Origin: Symbiotaphrina buchneri
Taxonomy: Eukaryota; Ascomycota; Symbiotaphrinales; Symbiotaphrinaceae
DNA length: 64,000 bases
NCBI GenBank assembly: GCA_001599915.1
Contig: BCIG01000008.1
Coordinates: 310,001 to 374,000 of the forward strand
Reading direction: 5' to 3'
Under the pieces are notes generated by a model. It was given only the letters and a program-made list of their open reading frames with translations, did no database searches and was not told the DNA's origin. Shown piece after piece: positions 10,996-22,079 of the stretch. Numbering within the stretch: position 1 is the first letter of the stretch; each line of letters opens with the position of its first letter. A program made the position numbers and the translations under genes.

Positions 10996-12992
10996 ATGCT
11001 CTTCCCACGGACGATACATCGGGCCTCTGCCTTGAGGTCAAATTCTCTCCGAGTTCAATCTGCGTACGCTCCCCTCCTGGTACGAATGACTCCTGCTGCT
11101 ATCGCTGCTGACCTGAGAATTCCCCCACTGAAGCCGCTACATTTCCAAAACGCACATCTCTCGAAAAGATGGAGAAGCCCAGCTCAATACAGTCAGCAAG
11201 ACCATTACACAACCGAAGTCCCAAGGAGCATCACAGGCTATGCTCTACGCAACAGGAATGTCTCCCGAGGACATGAACAAGGCTCAGGTCGGCATTTCGT
11301 CTGTGTGGTTCACCGGGAATCCTTGTAACATGCATCTCTTGGGATTGAGCAATAAAGTCAGAGAAGGGGTGCAGAAAGCCGGTCTTATCGGCCATCAATT
11401 CAATACCATCGGAGTCAGCGATGGCATATCTATGGGCACGATTGGGATGCGGTATAGTCTGCAAAGCCGTGATATCATCGCCGACTCGATTGAAACGGTC
11501 ATGGGTGGGCAATGGTACGATGCCAACATCTCTATACCTGGGTGCGACAAGAATATGCCAGGAGTTGTCATGGCGATGGGTCGTGTGAACCGACCCAGTC
11601 TGATGGTCTACGGTGGCACCATCAAACCTGGCTGCGCGGCAACGCTCCAAAACGCGGATATCGATCTTGTGTCAGCGTTTCAGGCGTATGGTCAGTTCAT
11701 AACGGGCGAAATCAACGAAGAGACGAGGTTCGATATCATTAGGCACGCATGTCCTGGCCAGGGTGCCTGTGGGGGCATGTATACCGCCAACACGATGGCC
11801 TCGGCCCTGGAAATAATGGGAATCACCCTCCCTGGCTCCTCCTCGAACCCGGCCGACTCGAAAGCCAAAGTTCTGGAGTGTATGGCGGCTGGTGGAGCCA
11901 TCAAAAACTTACTTGTACAAGACATTCGCCCGCGAGATATCTTGACCCGGCAAGCGTTCGAGAATGCCATGGTCCTTATCACTATCACAGGCGGATCAAC
12001 CAACGCCGTGCTCCATCTTATTGCGATTGCGGACTCCGTTGGCGTTAAGCTCACGATAGACGACTTCCAGGCCGTTAGCGACCGGACGCCCTTCCTCGCG
12101 GACTTGAAGCCTTCTGGGAAATATGTCATGGCCGACCTTCACAACATTGGCGGAACACCTGCATTGATCAAATTCCTTCTGAAAGAGGGGCTCGTTGACG
12201 GCGGTGGCATGACCGTGACCGGGAAGACCTTGAAGGAGAATGTGAAAGACTTCCCGGATTTCCCCAATGATCAACAGATCATTCGACCCCTCAGCAATCC
12301 AATCAAGGAGACCGGGCACCTCCAGATCCTGCGCGGATCCTTAGCGCCTGGAGGATCTGTAGGGAAAATCACGGGGAAAGAAGGTACACGCTTCGTTGGT
12401 AAAGCTAGGGTTTTCGACGCCGAAGACGATTTCATCACAGCGCTTGAGCAGGGCGAGCTTAAGAAAGGCGAGAAGACAGTGGTGGTAATCCGATATGAAG
12501 GCCCCAAGGGGGGACCTGGCATGCCAGGTAGACCCCCCTCTCTCCCCCTCATTTGGTGCGATAGCTTGCTAATCCCGCTGTCATCTAGAAATGTTGAAGC
12601 CTTCAAGCGCAATTATGGGAGCTGGACTTGGACAAGATGTTGCCTTGATCACTGATGGCCGTTTCAGCGGAGGCTCTCATGGATTCTTGATCGGGCATAT
12701 TGTACCCGAAGCGCAAGAGGGCGGCCCTATCGGGCTCATCAAGGACGGGGACGAAATCGTCATCGACTCCGAGACTAACAAACTTGATTTGAACGTTCCG
12801 GAGGCAGAGTTGACGGAAAGAAGGAAACTCTGGACGGCACCCAAGCTGAAGTATCAAAAGGGGACATTGTACAAATACGCCAAGTATGTTATCCGCTCTG
12901 AGTTTGTTATTTCCTTTCATGGTGGATTGCTAATCGTAACTCTGTACAGGTTGGTCACGGATGCGAGTCACGGATGCGTGACTGACGCTTAA
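10996..12992 (+). CDS. ilv3: Dihydroxy-acid dehydratase (mitochondrial, branched-chain amino acid synthesis)
   Basis: Ilv3 dehydrates 2,3-dihydroxy-isovalerate and -methylvalerate to the keto acids that yield valine and isoleucine; it is a mitochondrial Fe-S enzyme. Exons 10996-11063, 11134-12527, 12589-12883 and 12950-12992 give 599 aa, the family length. Cluster-ligand regions PGCDKNMPG and [15 protein letters not shown] and the start block [18 protein letters not shown] are intact. The second intron splits [18 protein letters not shown]. The N-terminus is Arg/Ser-rich without acids, a mitochondrial presequence. The first intron (GTACGC, branch CTGAC, acceptor GAAG) is my choice among few phase-compatible options and is less sure. 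The last exon adds only 14 residues (plus stop). It converges on the acyltransferase gene. Confidence 0.95.
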
Positions 12993-13318
12993 GACTCTTG
13001 ATTGTCATGCATTAGCTTTCGAGCCTCAATCGCCGTCGACTGAGGTTATTGTAAATGGAGGTAATACTGTTGCATGGTGCTAGGAGTCTGGTATCATTTT
13101 TGGGTCTGGTGGATAAAAAAGCAACTTCTGCAGCCGTCGCGTATGCCCGAACAGAGACGTGTACCTCTGACCGGATATTCCAATATGATGTGCGCACTTG
13201 CCAAATATTATGGGATAAATTGAGGGAATTGATTCATATATCTATAAATCAGCGAATGTTTTGGGGTATCCGGTAATCTGGCATCTCGAGAGCTAAGCCA
13301 GCTAGGGTTGCTCTCTTC
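12993..13318. other. Convergent 3' gap between ilv3 and the acyltransferase
   Basis: 326 bases holding the 3' ends of two convergent genes. AT-rich patches could serve polyadenylation; no discrete terminator is visible. Confidence 0.35.
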
Positions 13319-14500
13319 CTATCTTGCCTTGCGATGCCTCGCCCAGGCATGTACAAAAGCAACCTTTTCCTTGACACCTAACCCTACCCTTTTGACCCGG
13401 CCTAGTCTAGCCAGCGCTTCCCCCACCCTCTCTAAGAATTTCGATTGCTCCTCAGTCAGCTCCGCCTCATCCTCATCCAGCGTCGGCGTTTCGGGACGAG
13501 CCGCTCGTTTCTCCTCGGCCAGAAGAGTATCTAAGAAATTCGTAGAATAGCTGTTCTTAATGCTCGCGGTTTTAGGACTTGCAACGCTGCTGGATGTATC
13601 GGGAGCAGAGACACCTTCGGCTATCCGCACCCTGATGCAATGTGTTGGTTTGCTAAGCAGATTCCAGAGGAACGTGAAGTATGAGCCAGGCACAGGGGTG
13701 GTGATGTCGGCCGGCGAGTAGCGCAAGCTAATCGGATATATCTTCGCCTGTGCGGGAGCGGAGAGCAAGCTGGGACTGAAGGGCAGAATCCCTCTTCCAT
13801 TCGTTGTCGTGCACTCTGGAAAGACAGCAATGATCCTGTTAGGCCTGGACCGAATCAAGGACTCTAGCTCGATCAATTTGGCATCCGGGGGCTGATGAGT
13901 CTCCGGCATCGAAAATGCCCTCAACATGGCCTGCCACAGGGTAATGCGCCGGACCAGCTTGGTGGATGGATAGGAGGCGGTGAATATGGGATCGAAGATG
14001 GCGGCCAGATACAGCGCATCGATCGGAGAAGTGAATGAAGACGCAATCACGCTGCCCGGGTGAGGCAGCCGATGGCTCTTCTGTTTCCCCAGAGACCTAA
14101 AAACGCCATGCTCTTAGCCAACATTGTCTGTACCACAAGGTCTAGATGGCGCACCCTTTCTTCACGCCGTCAATCTGCAGATCAATCCACCACACGCCAG
14201 GGATGCCCAGTATGAGCCAAAGCATGGCTTTCTTGCCCAGCGACCCCAGCGGAAGCCATTGTAGCAGGAAAAAATGGGCGACAATGACGGTGACAAGGAG
14301 AGGTAAGCGGAGGGCGAAGAGGAAGATGTGGAAAGGAAGGTAGGCGCCCGAAGGTTGTGTGGGGACGGGGAAGAAGGGCGCGATGCCCGAACCTAGATCA
14401 TGCCGTCAGATCTGATGCGATGCACGAGACGGTCCCGCGCGAACAAGGGAAGGCGGGTTAGGTAGCTACCTCGGTCGCGAAACTGCGAGTACTTCTCCAT
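13319..14500 (-). CDS. loa1: Loa1/Vps66-type lysophosphatidic acid acyltransferase
   Basis: Loa1 (Vps66) is an ER and lipid-droplet acyltransferase that makes phosphatidic acid and affects triacylglycerol and vacuolar sorting in yeast. Exons 14500-14470, 14392-14155 and 14096-13319 give 348 aa. The N-terminus MEKYSQFRDRGSGIAPFFP matches the start of yeast Loa1 as I remember it (MEKY..WRDNGTGIAPF). Two hydrophobic segments follow (about residues 30-50 and 60-80). The acyltransferase core has SSFTSPIDALYLA at the usual HX4D site, with Phe where most PlsC enzymes have His, and PECTTTNGRGILPF at the EGT-like block. The C-terminus is charged. Introns are 77 and 58 bases, both phase-consistent. Start choice rests on the Loa1-like N-terminus. 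Confidence 0.85.
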
Positions 14501-15765
14501 CGGTGAGGCGATGTCCTCTGTCCTCAGAGACGGTATACTCTTGCTGACGGCGAAGATCGCAAAATACAAGCAAAACAGCGTCTCGCATGCAACGATATCG
14601 TCCTTTCCATACTCCGGCGATGGGTCCGGTTGAGATCTGGGGTTCGAAGCGCGTACTGCGCTCACCACCGAGGGCGGGCCGTAGGCATGTAATGTACCGG
14701 CTTGTAGGGTAGATGTACGAAGGATGATATGATGTACGAGGTGAGGAAGATGAGTTGTATATGTACAGAGACGGTCAGTAGGATGGTCGCAGATGCGAGG
14801 TTACAAGGACAAGGCAGGGGCGCAAGATGCTCTTTTAGAAAAGGAAGCGGGACGGGTACAGAGAGATCCTGTGAGACGATCGTCCTGTCTTCACATGTGG
14901 CATGACCGAGGGAATCTCATGTGCGAGGATTTACACCATGTACATGCGCGTCGTCGATGCAAAAAGAGGGACCGCAAGGCGGGTCATTAATGTAGTACTA
15001 AGTACTTTATATGTACCCATCTCAGGCGCCGCGGGCTTGGTCTAAGTACCTATTCGTACTCCGTTGTAAAGCCACCGCCCGTCACATTCTCCTCACGTAT
15101 GAAGTACTTGTACTAATCTTTGATTGCCTTACCTTACTCAGCGGACTTGGAGGTAAAGTACTTAAGAGATACTGCTACAGTATAAGTGTGTGCATGTGAA
15201 AGGGAAGAGACATGTGCTCTTTTCCTCCACCGACATTGCCTTAGCCTTGGTATTTATTTATACGCGGTGTACTTGGTAAGTTACCTGTACAGTATATACT
15301 GGGTATGTACCAATATTAACGGTGATACTTTGTAATGTTTGCTTTATGCCTTCCATTTTAGCCGTTCTCGGCCAGTTCCTGGCAATTGCTTGGCACGAAC
15401 AAGAGTAAAGGTACCTTTCGAAGTGTACCTACCTTACGCAAGGCCGTTAGCCCGCTTAGTCATCTTTGTTTACTCTCAGTATCTCAATGTTTAGGTTCCC
15501 TCCTTCACTGCACTGCGTGCTCTCCTGAAGACCACACTTCAAGATTTCCTAACCTACTCGCTGCTCCTCCACGCCATCCTGGATCTCTTCATAGCCAATT
15601 GCCCCTAGCAGGGAAGCCAGGCAAAGCTCGGTCAATCAATAATGGTTCCAACCTTTCCCCTTCCTCTCCTTGCGCAGTGAAACCTACCATCACAACCGTA
15701 CACCAGCCTGGAGCAATAAGGAAACAAAAACATTCTATACCTAGTTTACTGGGGCCACCACAACG
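14501..15765. promoter_or_regulatory. Divergent region between acyltransferase and kinesin, with GTAC-rich repeats
   Basis: 1.27 kb with no supported gene. From about 14990 to 15440 it is dense in GTACTT, TACTAAGTAC and GTACCTACCTTAC words. From 15480 to 15765 it is C/T-rich and likely the kinesin 5' leader. One frame is open 15386-15826 with several ATGs, but the composition looks like leader, not protein. Confidence 0.4.
15407..15439. repeat. Short GGTACC/ACCTTAC motif cluster
   Basis: Contains AAAGGTACCTTT, a 12-base palindrome, then GTACCTACCTTAC. It belongs to the dispersed family of KpnI-type words seen in many gaps of this window. Confidence 0.6.
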
Positions 15766-18700
15766 ATGGACTCGATGGACACAAATGGAGTCGGGGACGA
15801 GAACTCAGTATGGATCCACACACTAAGCTCTCCAATGCAATCCGTTCCGCTATGTTCTAACAGCAGCATCAGTTTCTGAATGGGTCGCATCTGCGCCCTC
15901 CTACCAAGATACCTTCCCCCGGAAAAGGGCTGTTCGAAATATCGGCATCTGCGACCAATGCTCGCCCCGTCTCAGCAATGGGCCCGCCGACGAGCAAGGT
16001 CATGAAGCACAAGGGATCCGCACGTACGTGCCATCGAGCTTCTGTTGAATCCTGGCGAAGCAAGCTGACCTTCTTCATCACCGTGCAGTTCCTGAGCCAG
16101 CACCAAAACGGAAAACACTTGCGGAACGAGCAGGGGAGGTGAAACCAAAGCCTGCGGCGCCTCCTTCCTCCCGGCCGGTGAGTTCTTCGGTTCGGGCAAC
16201 GGCCACAGCAGGTGCAAGGATCACATCGTTCTCATCCTCCGTGTCGTCTGCGACTTCGAGAACCGCCTCCTCCCGAAATGTATCCGGCAGTTCCTTCTCC
16301 AGCAGCGTTGGCCCCGGCACTCGCCCACCGTCCTCATCCAGTACGTACAGGCCGCAGACGGCCATGGGCCATGGTCCCACATCGCGCCACGCATCCACCT
16401 CTAGCCGCCCAACGACCTCTCTTGAGAACCACCAGGTGGGCATGGAGAGACCAGCATTGGGCAAGAGAAAGGGTATGCCCCCAATTTCCATTTCAACCTT
16501 TCAGCATGCATTTCCTGCAAGTGTTGCCCGACCAAGGGGCACCTACGATCAACACATGAATTTCATCTCAGATTGGCCGGGAACCAAGCAGGAGGCGAGC
16601 CCATCAGCTCATCAGGGCAATGCTCGCAACTTTTCATTGAACTCTGCAATGCGCAATCTCTCCTTAGCTCCTTCTCCCTCACCTGCATCAACTCAGGCGG
16701 GATATGGTTCTCGTACACCCTCGCACATACCCAGGCCTAGGCCTGCTTCTCCATTATCTCCTATACCCCAATCACCAAGTCCTTCTAAAACGAGCAAATC
16801 TTCTTCTTCACCGAGAAAGCTAGTCCCGTTTCTAACGCGTGATGGGTGTGTTCAAGCTTGGGACACCAAAGGCAGGCTCGAAGACGTCGAATTCCTATAC
16901 GCCGAACTCTTCGAGAAGATGAAGGACGCAACCAACGATAGAAATGGTTTGGAAGAAACTGTCGGTCTATACAAGACAAGAAGTACGTCATCCACATTTA
17001 CTGAGATCCGAGCGTGCATTCAGAAGCTCTTTCTTTCTCCCACTGGAAGCTCTCCAAGCAATTACAGAAAGTTAACTCATCATCTTGTGTGTGCAGTCAA
17101 TGAGCTGGAAAGTATGAGATCCGAACTCACTGTTGGGTCTGCCAAACTACAAGCGGAGCTAGAAAGTACTAAATCCAGGCTCACCGAGACGACAACAACA
17201 TTGGAGAATGAGAGGAGGGTATTTCGGACCGAGACCGAGGACCTTAGAAGACGCCATCGGGAAGAACTTGATTCTACCAGGAGAGACGCCCGGGATGAGC
17301 TAGACCGCCTTTTGAAACAACATCGTGACGAGCTCTCGGATTTGGAGCGGAGACTGAAGGCGGAGGTAGAGGAAGAGCGGAGTAAGGCGCTCCGGCAAAT
17401 GCAGGAAGTATCTACCACAGCAGCACTCAATCGACAGAAGGTAGAAGTGGAGCTTGACCTGAAAGATAGAGAGCTACGCAGTGTGAAAGGCGATTTGGAA
17501 CAGCTTCGAGGGGAGTTAGACAAGGAAAAGTCCTTGAACCTGAATCTGCGGGGAAACCTTGCAGATGTGTCGTCCAACAGTGTTACCCTGGAATCTTCCT
17601 TGCGTGCCCTGAAAGCTCGGATCGACTACCTCGAATCAGACAGCAAGGCACAGTCGAACTGCTTCGCCGACCTTCAACAGCAACTCCAGGATGCCATTGA
17701 CGCAGAAAAATTGGCCAAAGACAAATTACGACATGAGGAGACGCTGCGACGCAAGCTTCATAATCAGGTCCAGGAGCTGAAAGGCAATATACGGGTCTTC
17801 TGTCGTATACGTCCTGCTCTTCCGGCAGATGATGGTGCGGATAGAGCGCAGATTACACTGCCAGATGTCGACAAAGACTCTAAAGAGGTTGCCATTCAAG
17901 GCCCTGAAGAAAGAAGCAGTCTCGGCACGGTCACGACGAAGACACACCCATTCGCCTTCGATCGTGTCTTCGGTCCCTCATCGCAGAACGCTGAGGTCTT
18001 TGAAGAAATCAGCCAATTGGTTCAGAGCGCGTTGGACGGATATAACGTATGTATCTTCTGCTATGGCCAGACCGGTTCTGGGAAGACTTTCACCATGTCG
18101 TCGGAGGATGGCATGATCCCGCGTGCTGTCCACCAGATTTATGATACGGCCAAGTCTCTGGAGGAGAAGGGCTGGACATATAGGATGGAGGGATCCTTCA
18201 TTGAGGTTTACAACGAGAACCTGAATGATCTGCTGGGGAAGGCAGACGATCTCGATAAGAAAAAACATGAAATTCGACATGATCCAGCCAGATCCAAGAC
18301 CACCATAACTGACATCACCACTGTCACACTTGACTCACCATCAACTGTGGAAAGCATCCTTCGTCGAGCAAGTTCAAACAGAAGCGTGGCAGCGACCAAG
18401 GCAAATGAACGTTCCTCTCGGTCGCATTCGGTGTTCATACTACGCTTGATCGGCGAGAACTCTGTGACAGGCGAGAAAAGCGAAGGGACACTCAACCTGG
18501 TTGATCTTGCTGGGAGCGAAAGACTGAGCCATAGTGGCGCCACTGGTGAAAGGTTGAAGGAAACGCAGAATATAAATAAGAGTTTGAGTTGTCTCGGAGA
18601 TGTCATCGGCGCTTTGGGTCAGGGAAAGGAGGGAGGCCATGTCCCGTACAGGAACAGCAAGGTGCGTATCAATAAAGCTTCGAAAGAGAGGGAACGGCCT

Positions 18701-18947
18701 GCTAAACATTGAATGGCGCAGTTGACATATCTCCTTCAATACTCCTTAGGGGGAAATTCGAAAACTCTGATGTTCGTAATGGTCAGTCCGCTGCAGGCGC
18801 ATCTCAGTGAGACGTTGACCAGTTTGAAATTTGCTACAAAGGTGATTAAATCATGCACCATTCATTGCCCCGCCTTCTGACGTGCTTTCACAGGTGCATA
18901 ATACCCATATTGGAACCGCTAAGAAACAGACAAAGGTCAGAGATTAG
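15766..18947 (+). CDS. klpA: Kinesin-14 (KlpA/Kar3 type), minus-end-directed C-terminal motor
   Basis: Kinesin-14 motors slide and bundle spindle microtubules and oppose kinesin-5. Exons 15766-15807, 15873-16023, 16089-18661, 18722-18841 and 18894-18947 give 979 aa. The order is a basic Ser/Pro-rich tail (1-270), a coiled coil (about 330-620), the family neck joining at [13 protein letters not shown] (about 629), then the motor with [11 protein letters not shown] (P-loop), [11 protein letters not shown] (switch I), [10 protein letters not shown] (switch II) and VPYRNSKLTYLLQ. The last motif forms only after removing the 60-base intron at 18662-18721. The motor ends [11 protein letters not shown] with no C-terminal tail, as in Kar3/KlpA. 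The first exon encodes just 14 residues. It converges on the lipase gene. Confidence 0.95.
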
Positions 18948-19490
18948 TGGATGGGGTCGTTGTCTGTTTGTTACCCTCCCGTGTGCTTTTGGCATAGACA
19001 TCCCGTTTCCTGGATGCTGCAGGGCGGCGTTGTCAAGGAGTACCTTTGGTGTTTGGAGCATGCCGAGGGCATTAGTAATTGCCTTCATTCGACTACAATT
19101 GATGAATATCAATGATGTTGAACTGTTTCATTCTGCGTAAATCCACTGGATTGAATTATTTCCCACATTGGACAGCGTCGCTGCCAACCGACCATTGAGT
19201 TGACATCAGTAGTAAAGAAACAAGGGATAGCGCCTTATAGTTGATATGGCTTCTATGTGCTGAAGCGGTAAATGTATGAGGACTGGGATCGGCGGTCGAG
19301 ATTGGCCGCCCAGACCTGTCGTGCTTTCACCCAGGTCTCCTCCTTGAAGACAAGAGACTGGAACGAAGAGAGGAATTTATGGCGTCACGAAACAGCATGC
19401 GCATCCAATATAAGTGAAGAATACCACGAGAGCCCGACTTTCCCATTAAAACCCCCTTTTGAGAAATTGAAGGAGAAAGTGCGGCGGGTT
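18948..19490. other. Convergent gap between kinesin-14 and lipase genes
   Basis: 543 bases holding two 3' ends. An AT-rich patch near 19080-19170 may carry polyadenylation signals. No further gene seen. Confidence 0.35.
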
Positions 19491-21275
19491 TCACCACATT
19501 CTGGCCGTGACGGCATTTGTTGCCAGTATCTCAACCCTCCGGGCATAGAGCCTCATCTGATGCATCATAGGTTCGCCGAAGACGACGGTCCGCAGCTGTT
19601 CATCGCTAGTAACGCACGCCTGCACACGGTCCTCGCTCCCAGCTACTCGCAGGACGACGGGCCGACCAGCATTCGACAACGAGCACGGCGGCACGTTCCA
19701 CACGATGGGCGGTAGTGGCGGTCGGGCCGGTGTGAGCTTGCCCCGCTTGGGCTTTGGGATCAGTGTGCTCAGGCAGGTGGAGCCTGGGGCCGGAGTGGTG
19801 TAGAGATCGAGCAGCGAGCGGACGTATGCCCTGTCTGCTCGAGGAACAGGGTCCCCTTCGTTGATGAATGAGATGAATAGTGATTTGCGGAGACGGTACG
19901 AGTTTGGTTTTTGGATGGGTAGGAGAGAGACAGGGGGCGAGCCGAAGGTGATGCAGTGGACACGTTTGAAGCCTGTTGTTGGCATGTGTGTCAGCGTTGT
20001 CTTCGGTCTAAAGGGTAAGGGCTGTTCAGGGGATCTCACAGCTAGTGAGGATGTTTAGTTCTGAACTGACTCCTTCCGACATCATGTGGGCGTATAGCAG
20101 GCTGGCCACGGCTCCGCCTGCAGAGTGCCCGGTGATGAGCAAAGAGCATTGTGAGCGAGATGGATTCTCTTCTAGAAGGGAGCGGAGACGAGCGGCAAGA
20201 GGCTTGATCATCTTCTTGGCTACAGAGAGGAATCCTGAATGACATAAGTTTCCAGGATCGTCCTACGTGCGTTCAGCTTCTCCTGACTGAAATGGATGGG
20301 CGGAACCCCTTACCAAGAAGCCTATAGGGGAGGAAGGAGTCGAGTTCAGGTTGACAGCCCAGTCCATGAAAGTTTGCGTCCCCCTGATCGCAAAACAAAT
20401 TATGTTCATGTCGTCAATAGGGACCGACTTAACGACCATAGCCTTAGTCCCAAGTTTCGAATTTGCATCGACATGAGTACGTTGTTCTGCACCAGAGGGC
20501 TTGGAGTAGACTATCTGTGAGTACTGTGCGGCCAGGCAAAGCAGCGGATACGAAGGCATGTAGCTAGGTTGTCTATTAAGTACAGTACGCTTCTAAGGGC
20601 TACAGAGACATACAGCTTCAAAGGGGGAAGACTCGGAGGCAGCCTTGAATTTGCATACAAGCTCACTTTCGAAAAGTGATTCGTATGTGTCACGGCATCT
20701 GAAATGGCACCGTTGACGGCATGAGAAACAGCTCGTGTACTGCTTGCGCCGCCTCCTCTTAGCAGCAGAAGTGGCTGATATATGGCTAGGGTTGTGTCAG
20801 ACCACAGACCTGCTGTACGGAGGACAAGTATGGACTTACCAAATTCTCGTTCATCCCCGCTGAAACTTTCTGCGTCTATTGAAGTAATGACTGAATTGAA
20901 CTTGGACGAGACCAGATCGACTAGAGTTGTCCCCTTGCCCATATAGTCTGATGCGAGCTCCTGCCAGTTATTCTGGGCATTTTCATAAGGAGCGATAGCA
21001 GTGGCCACAGGCATCATCAGGTTGGTACACGGTGTCCATCCTGCAGTTTGTGGCAGTTTTTCAGGTTGGCCGGAGGCTGTTGTTGTTACGTGCATTGGAA
21101 AGGGGGAAGCGGGGTATTGATATGCTCCTGATTCCATGCCTGAATGATCCTTCGGCCGGAAGCAACGTAAGCACGGTTGGCCAATACTGAAGCTTGAATA
21201 GGACACAACTGAAGCCTCAGTTGCCAGAGCTCGTTGGCTGCTTTCCTCTGTTTTGGGCGTTTTGAATAGTGGCAT
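19491..21275 (-). CDS. Class-3 lipase (alpha/beta hydrolase, sn1-diacylglycerol lipase-like)
   Basis: A serine lipase of the fungal class-3 family, probably intracellular as no signal peptide is seen. Exons 21275-20840, 20785-20614, 20563-20314, 20262-20040 and 19972-19491 join in phase to 520 aa. The core has ICFAIRGTQTFMDWAVNL (oxyanion strand, about residue 255), CHSGFLSVAKKM, LLITGHSAGGAVASLLY (nucleophile Ser in GHSAG), HCITFGSPPV, FINEGDPVPRAD (Asp candidate) and a C-terminal MHQMRLY His candidate. The N-terminal 120 residues are low in order. Introns are 50-67 bases with good CTRAY branch points. Similar proteins act on diacylglycerol or triacylglycerol; the substrate here is not shown by the sequence. 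Confidence 0.87.
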
Positions 21276-22079
21276 ATCCGCCGTGCCTCGCGGCCGCTGC
21301 GCAGAGGACGCGGCGTTGCTTCCTAAGCCCGGGTATTGACCCGGGAGAGCAGCCGGAAATGTTCACTCATTCCATTATTTTGCTAGAAGACTAGACCGCT
21401 GTGAGCAGATCATCGCTCCTGTCGAGGATAAGCAAGAGCTCCGTACTCCGTACAATTGTAGTTGGGAGTTTGAGACGTTGCTTGAGCGGGCTAGACATCC
21501 CGCAGCTCCTCCGCCACAGTTCGGCACTGTGAGTACGTAGTTGAGGCAGTGATGCTACTCGAGTCTAAAAATAGGCAGCGGCAGGCAACTTGTTCAACAC
21601 TTTGCAAGATATCGTTGCAGAAACCCACGAAGGAATCCATGAGACTCTACCGCAGGCATCACTGTTGTGGGAAGAGTCCAAATCACCGCAGGCCCTTGCT
21701 CATCTCAGCTTAGTCGCAGGATCTCGAGCATTCGCTCCTAAGACTCCCACTGATCTACCCTGGACCACAAGAATTTCACTGATCTGCTTGATGGTACCTG
21801 ATTAACTTGGCGCGTTTACTTGTCTCTGAAAGCAGCAGGGGAGTCTTGATGGCCGGCGGCAGTCACAGATGGAGAATATCTCTTTCTCTTCACATCGCCT
21901 CTGCACCATTTGTTAAATCACGTCCTGCTCTCTCAATATATAACAACAGTTAATATGAGACAATGCCCAAAGTACGGTCCTTCCCTGTACCCGCAATTCT
22001 TGCGCCAAGCTACATGCAAAAGGTTGCCTTAACACCCACCGCCAGCGGAAATGCGGACGTCCGCCCAATGCTATGCTAA
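21276..22079. other. Gap between lipase and pik1
   Basis: 804 bases between the pik1 stop and the lipase start. One frame open at 21590-21805 lacks support. The region presumably holds the lipase promoter and pik1 3' region. No repeats or RNA gene recognised. Confidence 0.35.

Noticed and set aside
15386-15826. 146-codon frame upstream of kinesin-14 as a separate gene
   Set aside because: Overlaps the kinesin start in another frame, is C/T-rich like a leader and has no family features.
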